DNA from: Lachnospiraceae bacterium GAM79
GTDB taxonomy: Bacteria > Bacillota > Clostridia > Lachnospirales > Lachnospiraceae
NCBI GenBank assembly: GCA_020735665.1
Contig: CP085928.1
Coordinates: 62,001-126,000 of the forward strand
Direction of reading: 5' to 3'
DNA length: 64,000 bases
Shown: piece after piece, positions 23,927 to 32,617 of the stretch
Numbering within the stretch: the stretch's first letter is position 1
Layout: each line of letters begins with the position of its first letter
Program-made: the position numbers and the translations under genes
Notes under the pieces: model-generated
Databases searched by the model: none
What the model was told of the DNA's origin: nothing
Seen by the model: the letters and a program-made list of their open reading frames with translations, nothing else

Positions 23927-25903
23927 ATGTGTTATAAAAATGAATATCAGAAAAGGGCACATGGCGAAGTGGAACAGATCTTTCGGGAGCTTCTCCCGAA
24001 AGCCGGGCTTCATGTAAGGGAAGAACAGATCCGTCTCTGCCATGAAATGCTGGATGCCCTTATGAAAAATGAAATCACGCTCTGTGATGCAGGAGTCGGC
24101 ATCGGAAAGACCTATGCCTATCTGACAGCCTGCATCCTGATGCGGAAATATAGTGTACTGCATTCCGGTTATTCGGGATGTGACAGGCGGTCTGTAGTGG
24201 TATCCACTTCCAGTATCGCCTTACAGAAAGCCATCATAGAGGAATATGTTCCTTTCTTATCGGACGTACTGTTAAAAGCAGATCTGCTTCAGGGAGAGTT
24301 AAAAGCGGTCGTCCGCAAGGGAAAGGAACATTTTGTATGCGATTACAGGCTGGCCCAGAGATTAGAGGCAGTCCGGGACAAGAATAAAAATCAGGCACAG
24401 ATGGAGGCATTGAAGTCCCTCCGGCATAACTTTGATTTAGATTCCGTACATAACCTGAGCGGTTTTGACCGCAGGCTGGTGTGCGTACCGAAATTCTGCC
24501 CCAGGGAATGTCCGGGGAAAGCAGGATGCCGTTATCAGAAGCATCTGGATATTTCCAGGAAAGAGGATATTTTTTTACAGATTTGCAATCACAATTATCT
24601 TCTGGCAGATGCCATGCACCGGGCAAATGGGTACCGTCCGCTTCTGGCAGATTACAGGGCTCTGGTCGTGGATGAGGCCCATAAACTCCCGGAAGCCGCC
24701 AGCCAGATGTATGGAAGAAGCATTGGAAGGGAAGATGTGCAGGAGATTGCTTACTTTTTAGTCAGAGAGCATAAAGGCACGGATGGAAAACGGCTGCTGG
24801 AAGGGGTTTCCGCTCTTCAGATGGAGATTCGAAAGCACCGGAAAGATGGCATCGAGGACATGGCTGGAAAAGAAAGTTTTTATTTTCCGCCGGGAGCTGG
24901 CACAGCCTTAGCCCAGATGCAGGAAAGACTTCAGCTTATGATCAAAAGGCTCGCCGGGAATATTCCTTACTGGACTTTCCGGCGGCTGGAAGAGATGGAA
25001 GAGCTGTTCGGCTGGTTTTTAAAGAACGACAAACGGTATATTTTGTTTTTACAGCAGGACAGCCGGGGACATTTAACCTTTATGGCAGTCAACCGGGAGA
25101 TCCCGAAGTATCTGGACGCCACCTTATGGAGCCGGGGATTTCCGGCAATCTTAACCAGCGGCACCTTAAAAGCCGGGAACGGTTTTGCAAGGACCAGACA
25201 GATGACCGGGCTGGAAAAAGAAACAGGTGTCCGGGAGTGTGTGGCAGAATCCCCATTCTGCTACCAGGAGAACTGTCTGCTTTACATCCCGGAGCATTTA
25301 AAACCAAGAAAAAAGGGGAGCCGGGAAGAGGCCGAGCAGCTTGCCGGGCAGATCCGTGATCTGGTGTGTTCCACTTACGGGCATACGCTGGTACTGTTCA
25401 CATCTTATACCCTGATGGGAAATGTGCAGCAGCTTTTGCGGGATCAGATCCCGTTTCCGATGGTGCAGGTATGGAGAAACTCCCAGGAAGAGATCGCCCG
25501 GTTTAAGAAGATGGAGAATGCCGTGTTGTTCGCAGCCGGCTCCTGCTGGGAGGGTGTGGACTTTCCGGGTGACATGGTATCGTCCCTGATTATCGTAAAA
25601 CTACCGTTTTCTGTTCCGGACCCTATCCATGAAGCCCAGAGGGAGCAGTACCGATCGCTAAAATCCTACATCCAGACCATCGTGGTGCCAGATATGCAGA
25701 AGAAGTTGCGTCAGGGATTTGGCCGGGCAATTCGCACGGAGCAGGACACCTGCGTTGTGTCTATTTTAGATCACCGTGCCACGAAAAAAGGCAGGTATCG
25801 GAGTGATGTTCTGGAAGCACTGCCAAAGTGCCAGATGGCAGAACGGATCGAAGAAGTAGAAGATTTTATCCGAAGCCGGAAAGTGGAGCGTTACTACAGC
25901 TGA
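23927..25903 (+). CDS. DinG/XPD-type superfamily 2 helicase
   Basis: 658 aa. Walker A GVGIGKTYAYL near residue 58, DEAH box LVVDEAHKLPE near 245, and C-terminal motifs SCWEGVDFPGD and QGFGRAIRTEQD (motif VI). Between motifs I and II the cysteines of FVCDYRL, LVCVPKFCPRECP and AGCRYQ form a probable 4Fe-4S cluster, as in DinG and XPD. It would unwind DNA 5'-3', possibly for ICE replication or repair after transfer. Shorter than chromosomal DinA/DinG fusions and without an exonuclease domain. Confidence 0.88.
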   Translation: MCYKNEYQKRAHGEVEQIFRELLPKAGLHVREEQIRLCHEMLDALMKNEITLCDAGVGIGKTYAYLTACILMRKYSVLHSGYSGCDRRSVVVSTSSIALQKAIIEEYVPFLSDVLLKADLLQGELKAVVRKGKEHFVCDYRLAQRLEAVRDKNKNQAQMEALKSLRHNFDLDSVHNLSGFDRRLVCVPKFCPRECPGKAGCRYQKHLDISRKEDIFLQICNHNYLLADAMHRANGYRPLLADYRALVVDEAHKLPEAASQMYGRSIGREDVQEIAYFLVREHKGTDGKRLLEGVSALQMEIRKHRKDGIEDMAGKESFYFPPGAGTALAQMQERLQLMIKRLAGNIPYWTFRRLEEMEELFGWFLKNDKRYILFLQQDSRGHLTFMAVNREIPKYLDATLWSRGFPAILTSGTLKAGNGFARTRQMTGLEKETGVRECVAESPFCYQENCLLYIPEHLKPRKKGSREEAEQLAGQIRDLVCSTYGHTLVLFTSYTLMGNVQQLLRDQIPFPMVQVWRNSQEEIARFKKMENAVLFAAGSCWEGVDFPGDMVSSLIIVKLPFSVPDPIHEAQREQYRSLKSYIQTIVVPDMQKKLRQGFGRAIRTEQDTCVVSILDHRATKKGRYRSDVLEALPKCQMAERIEEVEDFIRSRKVERYYS

Positions 25904-26072
25904 GAGCATCCGTGGCGTTGTTGGTTCTGCCCAGATCCGGGTAGCAGACAGGACAAAAAGTTTAGTGGTATTTCAGGGGCGGTTTGGAGCGAATTGGTAG
26001 TATTGGTGATAGCTTTATCGGCATGAGTTGGGTATACTGTGTATAGCGTTAGAGGAAAGGAAGTGAGCAGAA
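25904..26072. other. Left flank of the recombinase cluster
   Basis: 169 bp without a gene. A -10-like TATACT (26033-26038) and an SD, gaaaggaagtgag, lead into ATG 26073. If the recombinases form an independent RIT/Tn554-like element, its left end should be here. I see no clear inverted repeat matching the right flank. Confidence 0.4.
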
Positions 26073-27191
26073 ATGAGAAGATATGAGCTGGAAACAGAAA
26101 GAGAAGGCTCCACCGTTTATTTCTTTATCAGAGATGTGGAAACACTGGATATCGTCCTGCTTCCAACCAAATATCTGATGCACAAGATACGGAGGAAATG
26201 TTCACCGAATACGGTGCGGCGCTCCGCACTTGCAATCCTGTACTATCTGGAATACATCCATGAAAAGAAAAAGGAATTGACAGACGTATATCAAATGCCT
26301 TATGTTGAACAGACAAATCACTTTGTGGAATTTTTATACTGGCTGAAAGCCGGGAAGCATACCAGAGATAAAAATCACAGATCTCCAAACAATGGAACCT
26401 GCAACGCATACTTAAGAGATGTGTTCAGGTTCTATCTTTTTATAGAAGAAGAGTACCAGCAGTTCGGGGAGCTGAAAGTCCTGTCCTATAATTATTTTGT
26501 AGCCGTGGATGCAGTAGGCGTAAAGAAAAGCATACGATCAAAGAGTTTCAAAGGCTATTTAAAAGAGGAAGAGCATAAGGCGAGAGCAGCAAAGAAAGAT
26601 GAAATTGTGGAAATCTTGAAAGCGTGTACCAATATAAGAGATCGGCTTCTCATGCTGCTTCTGGCAGAGACAGGCTACCGAATCGGTGAGATCTTAGGAA
26701 TTGATTACAGTAAGGACATTGATTATCAGAACCACATAATCCGGGTATATTTCCGTGAGGACAATGAAAATGGAGCGAGAGCAAAGAATGCAGAATACCG
26801 AAGTGCGAAGATCAGCAAAGATACCTTCGGCTTTTTAAATCTGTATATCGCAGAGTACCGAAAACTACTTCAGCACCAGACAAGCCTGTTTGTGAATATT
26901 TCCGGGGATAATATCGGAAAACCAATGAACGTGGAAGCAGTATACTCTATGCTAAAAAGAATGGATAAGAAAACAGGGATTAAGATCACGCCTCATATGC
27001 TCCGGCATTACTTTGGAAATGAGCGGAGAAAAGCAGGATGGTCGCTGGAACTGATACAGCTGGCCTATGGACACCGCCACATCCAGACAACCATCAATTA
27101 TCTGGACATTGTGGATGATGAACTGCTGGATGCCAGCCAGGAATTCTACGAGAAACACTCCTCCCTGTATGGGATTGAGGAATTGCTATAG
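26073..27191 (+). CDS. Tyrosine recombinase, TnpA of Tn554 type
   Basis: 372 aa. The SAM-like N-terminal core-binding domain (about 20-150) is followed by the catalytic domain: Arg in ETGYRIGEILGID near residue 200, HMLRHYFGNE near 307, GHRHIQTTINY near 332 with the nucleophilic Tyr at about 341. Similar in size to Tn554 TnpA (361 aa). First of the trio; the next start is 12 nt after its stop. Confidence 0.9.
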   Translation: MRRYELETEREGSTVYFFIRDVETLDIVLLPTKYLMHKIRRKCSPNTVRRSALAILYYLEYIHEKKKELTDVYQMPYVEQTNHFVEFLYWLKAGKHTRDKNHRSPNNGTCNAYLRDVFRFYLFIEEEYQQFGELKVLSYNYFVAVDAVGVKKSIRSKSFKGYLKEEEHKARAAKKDEIVEILKACTNIRDRLLMLLLAETGYRIGEILGIDYSKDIDYQNHIIRVYFREDNENGARAKNAEYRSAKISKDTFGFLNLYIAEYRKLLQHQTSLFVNISGDNIGKPMNVEAVYSMLKRMDKKTGIKITPHMLRHYFGNERRKAGWSLELIQLAYGHRHIQTTINYLDIVDDELLDASQEFYEKHSSLYGIEELL

Positions 27192-27203
27192 GAGGTGGTT
27201 TTT

Positions 27204-28955
27204 ATGCCTGCGTTTTTACAGTCTTTTATAGAGGCAGAACAAGAACGGAGCAGGCGGATTGAGCAGCTACGAAAAGAAATCCGGGAGTTTGCAAAAGAGG
27301 AAGCAGGAAGTTCCATTACAGAACAGATTCTGCTGTTTCTGGCAGATGAGATGGTAGAACATCTTTCGGAAATAGATTATGAACTGCGAATGAAATTTGA
27401 ATTATATATAACACCGCTGATAAAGCGAAATTACATTTACCGATATACCGGAACGTTCGACCGGATACGGCAGGCGTACATCCGGGAACGGATGAAAACT
27501 CCGGCTGGACAGAGGGAATGTGAATGGAAATATAAAAATGAAATACTTTTTGTTCCATACCACTCAGATCCTGTAATCGTAAAGAGTGTGGAAACGGTAC
27601 GGTGTCGGAGTAACATGGTCTGGAATTTTAAAGCGGCAGCCAGTGAGAAACTGAAACGTCAGATTTTTACCGTGCTGGAATATATTCTGGAGAATTATGA
27701 AATTTCCAGACTGAGGGAATATAAACTGACCGGGTTACAGCTTTTTTACGAATTTTGCATCCGGGAGCAGATTACAGATATCCAGCTTCTGGAGCTGGAA
27801 CAGGAAACAGCATTTCAGGACTACCTGAAGCAGAAAGTCGAGAAAGAGCAACGGCGAAAACGACTGAAGAGCATTGTGGAAACTGCCCGTAAAGTGATTT
27901 TTATAGAAACTGATGAAACAAGATGGGATGCTACCATCTGGTATTTAGAGCGGTTTCGTATTGCCAAAGAAAGAATAAACCAGAGTGACAGTATAGAAAA
28001 AATATCATTTCAGGAAGTTCTACAGCCCAAGAATCGATTGCTGCTTCAGGAATATATGAAGTACGAAATTGGAATCGGAGAACTGGCGCTCAGTACGGTG
28101 TACGAAAGATTCCGAACCATTCGAAATTTTTTGCAGGAGATCAGCGAACTGGAAGTTACCAAGTGTGATGCCAGCCTGATTGATGTATATTTAAAGAATT
28201 TGCAGAATGGTGCTATGGGAGCAAAGACATTTAATACCAATGTTTCGGGAATACAGTTTTTTATGAAATTTCTGGAAGTAAAGGGGTATATAAAAAAGGT
28301 TCCGTTTTATGCATCGTATTACTTGGAAAAACAGATCCCAGTCCACCATGACAGAAGTGTGGAAGAGGATGTGTATATGGAAATTATCCAAAACCTCTCA
28401 CAGTTTCCTGAACACCTGAGAATGATGTTTTTACATCTCTGGTGTGTGGGACTCCGGATCAGTGAGGTCTGCACCTTAAAAGGGGATGCGTATTATATCC
28501 AGAATGGTGACTGCTGGATGAAGGTCTACCAGGTGAAAATGAAAAATTATAAAAGGGTTCCCATTCCGGTAACATTGTATCGTCTGATGCAGGTTTATCT
28601 GAAAAAACACCCTACCGAAAAAGAAGCATACATTTTTCGGAATCGGAAAGGTGGAGCATTTTCCAAAAGCACCTTCATGGGGCAGATGAAAAAATACTGC
28701 TCCCAGATAGGCATACAGAATGGAGAATATATTTTTAAGTCTCATGATTACCGACATACCGTAGCAACCAATTTTTATGAGCATGGCGTATCAATCCAAA
28801 GCATCCGGGACTATCTGGGACATATGTTTGAGGAAATGACCATGCAGTATATAGATTATATGCCAAGAAAAATTGCTAAAGAAAATGACGCATACTTTGA
28901 GGAAGAGGAAAACAGCCTGCTTGCCTGTATGCAGAAAGGAGAGAAGCATGGATAA
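27204..28955 (+). CDS. Tyrosine recombinase, TnpB of Tn554 type
   Basis: 583 aa from ATG 27204 (SD ggaggtgg 27191-27198). The long N-terminal DNA-binding part is followed by a catalytic domain with Arg in VGLRISEVCTL near 414, HDYRHTVATNFYEHG near 513, LGHMF near 539 and the Tyr nucleophile in MQYIDYMP near 550. Length fits Tn554 TnpB (about 630 aa). Its end overlaps the third recombinase by 8 nt. Confidence 0.9.
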   Translation: MPAFLQSFIEAEQERSRRIEQLRKEIREFAKEEAGSSITEQILLFLADEMVEHLSEIDYELRMKFELYITPLIKRNYIYRYTGTFDRIRQAYIRERMKTPAGQRECEWKYKNEILFVPYHSDPVIVKSVETVRCRSNMVWNFKAAASEKLKRQIFTVLEYILENYEISRLREYKLTGLQLFYEFCIREQITDIQLLELEQETAFQDYLKQKVEKEQRRKRLKSIVETARKVIFIETDETRWDATIWYLERFRIAKERINQSDSIEKISFQEVLQPKNRLLLQEYMKYEIGIGELALSTVYERFRTIRNFLQEISELEVTKCDASLIDVYLKNLQNGAMGAKTFNTNVSGIQFFMKFLEVKGYIKKVPFYASYYLEKQIPVHHDRSVEEDVYMEIIQNLSQFPEHLRMMFLHLWCVGLRISEVCTLKGDAYYIQNGDCWMKVYQVKMKNYKRVPIPVTLYRLMQVYLKKHPTEKEAYIFRNRKGGAFSKSTFMGQMKKYCSQIGIQNGEYIFKSHDYRHTVATNFYEHGVSIQSIRDYLGHMFEEMTMQYIDYMPRKIAKENDAYFEEEENSLLACMQKGEKHG

Positions 28956-30465
28956 TAAACTGAAATTCCAACAACTGGAATGTTATAAGCTGGCTACCGA
29001 TGAGCAAAAGGAAAAGCTGAATAAGGAACAATATTTTGATCTGGATAAACTGCCGGGAAACCAGCTTCAGACAGAATTTGTCGAATACATTTACTACCGT
29101 GGAACGCAGGTATCCATCCTGACCATAAAAAGGGAAAGGCATTATTTTAACAGCTTATGTGAATTTTTTCAGAAGTCATCCCATCAGGAAAACAGCCTGC
29201 TTGACAGAGAAAAAGACTTCTGGATAAAGCAGTTGAAAATGTGGATGATACAAAACGGTAGGGCTTTGACGAAGCATAAAGTGACGAACATTCAGACTGA
29301 ATCGGTGGAAAAAGCTGCCCTGATCCGGTATTTTGAAAGCCTTCTGGAATTTACACTGGACCGATCAGAAACCAATGAGCTGGCAAAGGATATCTGGCAT
29401 CTGGAAAGGCTTCCGCTTATCCTGCGGACAAATCCGATTGTCAACCATAAGACACTAAATTTCAGAGGAATCCGGCAACCAGATATTCGGGAAGAAGTAA
29501 AAAAAGCAATTTACCATCATCTGAAAACCGAAGCCCTTGGCAGTATAAAACGTGAACTGTCCGCCATGAATAAATTTTCAAAGTATTTGGATGAAAAGCA
29601 TTCCAAGATCAGCACCTGCGAAGAGATTGACCGGGAGATCATAGAACAATTTTTAATCAACATCAAGGTAGAATCAAACGGAGGGAATGGCATCCGGGAT
29701 GACCTGCTAAAGCTTCGAAATGTGCTGGAAACAATCGGAAAAATTTATGATTTTCCACATCTTACAAAACTGTTTTTAAAATCTGATTTTCCGCCAGAAC
29801 GGAAAGCAGAATTCAAATCTTATTCGGACAGTGAGCTGAAAAGACTGAATGCCCAGATTGTAAAAATGGAAGAGCAGATAGCAAGGGCAATGATCATCCA
29901 CCAGATGCTTGGAACCAGAATTTCCGACACGCTGACCTTGCGGAAAGACTGCCTTTATAAACATGACCGTCAGGATATGATTATCATATACCAGCCGAAA
30001 ACAAGAAGATATGAAAAACCGATCAGCCGGGAGCTGGCACAGCTGATTGGAAAGGCAGTCAGTTATGCAAATGAGCATTATCCTGAAAGCATTTATATCT
30101 TTGCGGACGAGAACAAACCGGAGAGACCAATCAGTTACCAAACCTTGCAGGATAAAGTGCTTCGAATGATCTATGAAAAAGATATCCGAGATGACAGCGG
30201 GAAATTATTCGGATTTGGAACGCATATGTTCCGGCACTGTTATGGGGTAAAGCTGACAGAACTCCATGTGGATGATTGGACCATAGCAAAGCTCCTGGGT
30301 CATAAAGGAGTGAAAAGCGTCCAGTACTACCGGAAAATGAGCAATCAGCGACTGGCAGATGAGACAAGGGAAGTAAGAAATCTTATGTCACAGATTATCT
30401 TAGCAAATCTGGACGGATGGGGAGAAGAATATGAGCAAATACGACAAGATTCTGGAATTGAATAA
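28948..30465 (+). CDS. Third tyrosine recombinase of the trio
   Basis: 505 aa from ATG 28948 (SD aaaggag 28936-28942). Catalytic residues: LGTRISDTLTL (Arg near 320), HMFRHCYGVKL near 425, LLGHKG near 449 and QYYRKM with Tyr near 459. A third full-size recombinase is absent from classical Tn554 but defines recombinase-in-trio elements. It overlaps the DUF6262 gene by 35 nt. Confidence 0.88.
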   Translation: MDNKLKFQQLECYKLATDEQKEKLNKEQYFDLDKLPGNQLQTEFVEYIYYRGTQVSILTIKRERHYFNSLCEFFQKSSHQENSLLDREKDFWIKQLKMWMIQNGRALTKHKVTNIQTESVEKAALIRYFESLLEFTLDRSETNELAKDIWHLERLPLILRTNPIVNHKTLNFRGIRQPDIREEVKKAIYHHLKTEALGSIKRELSAMNKFSKYLDEKHSKISTCEEIDREIIEQFLINIKVESNGGNGIRDDLLKLRNVLETIGKIYDFPHLTKLFLKSDFPPERKAEFKSYSDSELKRLNAQIVKMEEQIARAMIIHQMLGTRISDTLTLRKDCLYKHDRQDMIIIYQPKTRRYEKPISRELAQLIGKAVSYANEHYPESIYIFADENKPERPISYQTLQDKVLRMIYEKDIRDDSGKLFGFGTHMFRHCYGVKLTELHVDDWTIAKLLGHKGVKSVQYYRKMSNQRLADETREVRNLMSQIILANLDGWGEEYEQIRQDSGIE

Positions 30466-30814
30466 AAGAAAGAGCGAAGAAAAAGTGGAACGGGCAGTCC
30501 TGACAATACGGACAATGGTGTTGGAGAGAGAAAAGGTGTCCGTACCAGCACTGATGCAAAAGACTGGTTTATCTAGAGGATTCTTTTACAAGAATCCGAT
30601 TGTAAGAGGTGAGATTGATGCAGCAATGGAACAGCAGGCTGGTATGGTGGATCCAAGGAGAAACATTATCAGTCAGGCGATGGAAGCGGAAATGAATCTG
30701 CTCCGGCAACAGCTACAGAAACTGAAAAGCGAAAATGAGAATCTAATAAAGGAAAACCAGAAGTTAAAAAAAGCACTATCCAAGAAAGAGTTGAATCTTA
30801 TCAAACAGATTTAA
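30431..30814 (+). CDS. DUF6262/TnpC-like transposition auxiliary protein
   Basis: 127 aa. MSKYDKILELNKRKSEEKVE, VSVPALMQKTGLSRGFFYKN (a helix-turn-helix-like segment) and a C-terminal leucine-zipper coiled coil from about residue 75 (MNLLRQQLQKLKSENENL). Size, place and coiled coil match Tn554 TnpC, which influences orientation and efficiency of transposition. SD ggagaag lies immediately upstream within the preceding gene. Confidence 0.8.
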   Translation: MSKYDKILELNKRKSEEKVERAVLTIRTMVLEREKVSVPALMQKTGLSRGFFYKNPIVRGEIDAAMEQQAGMVDPRRNIISQAMEAEMNLLRQQLQKLKSENENLIKENQKLKKALSKKELNLIKQI

Positions 30815-30878
30815 GCTATATCATAATGCAAAGTAGGTCTGCCAGAATACAGCAGATCTGTTTTGCATTGTGATATAG
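30815..30878. terminator. Long hairpin closing the recombinase operon
   Basis: ctatatcataatgcaaa (30816-30832) pairs with tttgcattgtgatatag (30862-30878) with one mismatch, and an inner pair ggtctgc/gcagatc extends it. It begins right after the TnpC-like stop. It has no T-run, so besides termination it could mark the element's end. Confidence 0.5.
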
Positions 30879-30879
30879 A

Positions 30880-31040
30880 AACAGATTATGCTTAAAAGGC
30901 ATTAAGCAACCCATAATAATGGGTATTGGACATAGAAAGCAATATGGGAGTATGATGATACCGATAAGAAATAGAGTGTACCTGAAATGCAAACTGTCAC
31001 AGAAAAATTATGAACTTTATGTAAAAAGTTGCAAAATCTA
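30880..31040. other. Probable ICE-chromosome junction
   Basis: No gene. Base composition drops to AT-rich. A small dyad, acccat-aata-atgggt (30909-30924), is the only symmetric site seen and could be a crossover core for the recombinases, but this is a guess. No tRNA gene is present. The chromosomal promoter at 31041 is intact. Confidence 0.4.
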
Positions 31041-31071
31041 TTGACCTAGAGCTTACTTCAGGTTGTACCAT
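31041..31071 (+). promoter_or_regulatory. MerR-type promoter with 19-bp spacer
   Basis: TTGACC (31041-31046) and TACCAT (31066-31071) are 19 bp apart, the over-long spacing that only MerR-family activators can use. The spacer holds the dyad acctagag...ttcaggt (31045-31064). It drives the cupin/decarboxylase genes starting at 31101. The cognate regulator is not adjacent. Confidence 0.75.
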
Positions 31072-31100
31072 AAAATAAAAAGAGCAAGGAGGAATTTTTT

Positions 31101-31523
31101 ATGGATATCGAACAGATGAAAAAAGACTTAGGTGGAGGTAACGTATTTCCAATCGGTGAAGAAAACGTAGCATTCGCAAAGTATTTTACAGGTGAATGCT
31201 ATTTGAATATGCTTACAACAGAGAGAGTACCAGTTGGTCTGGTTACTTTCGCTCCGGGAACAATCAATGCATACCACATCCATCATAAAGGTGGACAGAT
31301 CCTTCTGGTTACTGGTGGAAGAGGATGGTACCAGGAAGAAGGAAAACCAGCTCGTGAATTGAAAGCTGGAGATGTAGTAAATATTTCACCAGAAGTAAAA
31401 CACTGGCACGGGGCAGCGAAAGACAGCTGGTTCCAGCATCTGGCTGTTGAAGTTCCAGCAGAGGGAGCTTCCAACGAATGGCTGGAGTTTTTACCGGAAG
31501 AAGAGTATAACAAATTACCATAA
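31101..31523 (+). CDS. Cupin-domain protein
   Basis: 140 aa single cupin. Motif 1 is YHIHHKGGQILLVTGGRGW with two metal-site histidines, and motif 2 is PEVKHWHGAAKDSWFQHL. SD aaggagg before ATG 31101. Paired with a carboxymuconolactone-decarboxylase-like gene 25 nt downstream, a combination widespread in gut anaerobes under MerR control. A role in detoxifying quinones, aldehydes or peroxides is often assumed, but the substrate is unknown. Confidence 0.85.
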   Translation: MDIEQMKKDLGGGNVFPIGEENVAFAKYFTGECYLNMLTTERVPVGLVTFAPGTINAYHIHHKGGQILLVTGGRGWYQEEGKPARELKAGDVVNISPEVKHWHGAAKDSWFQHLAVEVPAEGASNEWLEFLPEEEYNKLP

Positions 31524-31548
31524 ATAAGAAAGATGGAGGTTTGATATC

Positions 31549-31887
31549 ATGGCAAAGATCACACAGATAGCAGGAAGAAATGCTCTGGGAACATTTGCAC
31601 CAGATTTTGCACATTTTAACGATGACATTCTTTTCGGAGAGAACTGGAATAACGAAGATATTGATTTAAAAACAAGAAGTATCATCACAGTTGTAGCACT
31701 GATGGCACAGGGAATCACAGATTCCTCTTTGAAATTCCATTTACAGAATGCAAAGGATCATGGGGTAACACAGAAAGAGATCGCAGCAATCATCACTCAC
31801 GTAGCATTCTATGCAGGCTGGCCAAAAGGCTGGGCAGTCTTTAATCTTGCAAAAGAGGTTTGGAATGAGGACGAAGCAGAGAAATAA
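31549..31887 (+). CDS. Carboxymuconolactone decarboxylase-family protein (copy 1)
   Basis: 112 aa, all-helical. RSIITVVALMAQGITDSSLKFH, HGVTQKEIAAIITHVAFYAGWP and KGWAVFNLAKEVW are the CMD family blocks. It lacks the CxxC of AhpD, so it is not an alkylhydroperoxidase. It probably works with the cupin encoded upstream. Confidence 0.85.
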   Translation: MAKITQIAGRNALGTFAPDFAHFNDDILFGENWNNEDIDLKTRSIITVVALMAQGITDSSLKFHLQNAKDHGVTQKEIAAIITHVAFYAGWPKGWAVFNLAKEVWNEDEAEK

Positions 31888-32263
31888 CCTGGCAGAAACT
31901 GCTCGTCATGAAAGGGTCGCACAAAACACAGACGTGTATGCCGTTAAAGCCCGTAACTATAAGGGATTGCGGAGGGGTAGTCCAGTTTTATGCCGTAACA
32001 ATTGGCATATCCATCACGCAACAAAGGGCGGTGGACAGCTTCTGATCTGCACAGCCGGAGAGGGCTGGTATCAGGAAGAAGGAAAAGAGGCAGTCAGTCT
32101 TGCACCGGGAACTGTAATTACGATTCCGGCAGAGGTAAAGCACTGGCATGGTGCAAAGAAGGATAGCTGGTTTTCCCATATCGCAGTAGAAGTACCGGGG
32201 GAGAATTGCAGTAATGAATGGTGCGAACCGATTACAGATGAAGAATATAATAAGTTAGCATAG
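31888..32263 (+). pseudogene. 5'-truncated second cupin gene
   Basis: From RNNWHIHHATKGGGQLLICT onward (about 31995) the translation is a good cupin with VKHWHGAKKDSWFSHIAVE and an intact C-terminus. The ~35 residues before it (NLAETARHERVAQNTDVYAV etc.) do not resemble the cupin N-terminus of copy 1, and no ATG with SD lies in the gap. The frame runs open back into the preceding gene (ATG 31811). Likely an internal deletion in a duplicated cupin-CMD pair. It could still be made as a short protein from GTG in DVYAV. Confidence 0.6.
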
Positions 32264-32279
32264 GAAAGGTGGATCTATC

Positions 32280-32609
32280 ATGGCAGTAAAGCAGACAGCA
32301 GGAAGAACACAGCTTGGAGAATTTGCTCCAAAGTTTGCAGAATTAAATGATGATGTATTATTTGGTGAGGTATGGAGCAGAGAAGATAAACTGTCCCTCA
32401 GAGACAGATCTCTTGTAACCGTAGTTGCATTGATGGCGCAGGGACTTACAGACGAATCTTTTCGTTATCACCTGATGAGTGCAAAGGCAAATGGAATCAC
32501 GCAGGAAGAAATTGCTGAGATCGTTACACATGCAGCATTTTACTGTGGATGGCCAAAGGCATGGGCAGTATTCCGTATGGCAAAAGAAGTCTGGGCAGAA
32601 GATAAGTAG
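32280..32609 (+). CDS. Carboxymuconolactone decarboxylase-family protein (copy 2)
   Basis: 109 aa, clearly paralogous to copy 1 (QTAGRTQLGEFAPKFAELND; RSLVTVVALMAQGLTDESF; THAAFYCGWPKAWAVF). One cysteine in AFYCGW, no CxxC. SD gaaaggtgg is about 10 nt before ATG 32280. It completes the tandem cupin-CMD duplication. Confidence 0.85.
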   Translation: MAVKQTAGRTQLGEFAPKFAELNDDVLFGEVWSREDKLSLRDRSLVTVVALMAQGLTDESFRYHLMSAKANGITQEEIAEIVTHAAFYCGWPKAWAVFRMAKEVWAEDK

Positions 32610-32617
32610 GAGACGGC

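Larger units (their letters stand above)
1..30879. mobile_element. Right portion of an integrative conjugative element
   Basis: The stretch carries a near-complete mating module (MobC, relaxase, PcfB, VirD4, VirB2-like, VirB6-like, PrgI, VirB4, CwlT-like hydrolase), a resistance cassette, accessory ICE genes (DUF3846, DUF4240, helicase, sigma-like) and recombinases at its right edge. Base composition and codon use are visibly more GC-rich than in the genes after 31.1 kb. The left end lies outside the window. The right end is inferred to fall between the last recombinase-cluster gene (30814) and the intact chromosomal promoter at 31041. Whether the terminal recombinases belong to the ICE or form a separate inserted element cannot be decided here. 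Confidence 0.8.
26073..30879 (+). mobile_element. Tn554/RIT-type recombinase module
   Basis: Three consecutive tyrosine recombinases (26073, 27204, 28948) and a small DUF6262 protein (30431) lie on one strand with 12-nt spacing or overlaps. All three recombinases retain the Arg...HxxR...H...Tyr catalytic set. This is the recombinase-in-trio arrangement with the small TnpC-like partner known from Tn554. The module ends with a strong hairpin at 30815-30878 and lies exactly at the junction with chromosomal genes, so it may be the integration system of the ICE itself. Confidence 0.8.

Noticed and set aside
30880-31040. tRNA gene as ICE attachment site.
   Set aside because: No cloverleaf or TTCRA-type T-loop is seen near the junction or anywhere else in the window.
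31811-31887. ATG 31811 as the start of the second cupin, overlapping the CMD gene by 77 nt.
   Set aside because: The overlapped part translates to low-complexity out-of-frame sequence (MQAGQKAGQSLILQ) unrelated to cupins, and no SD is present.
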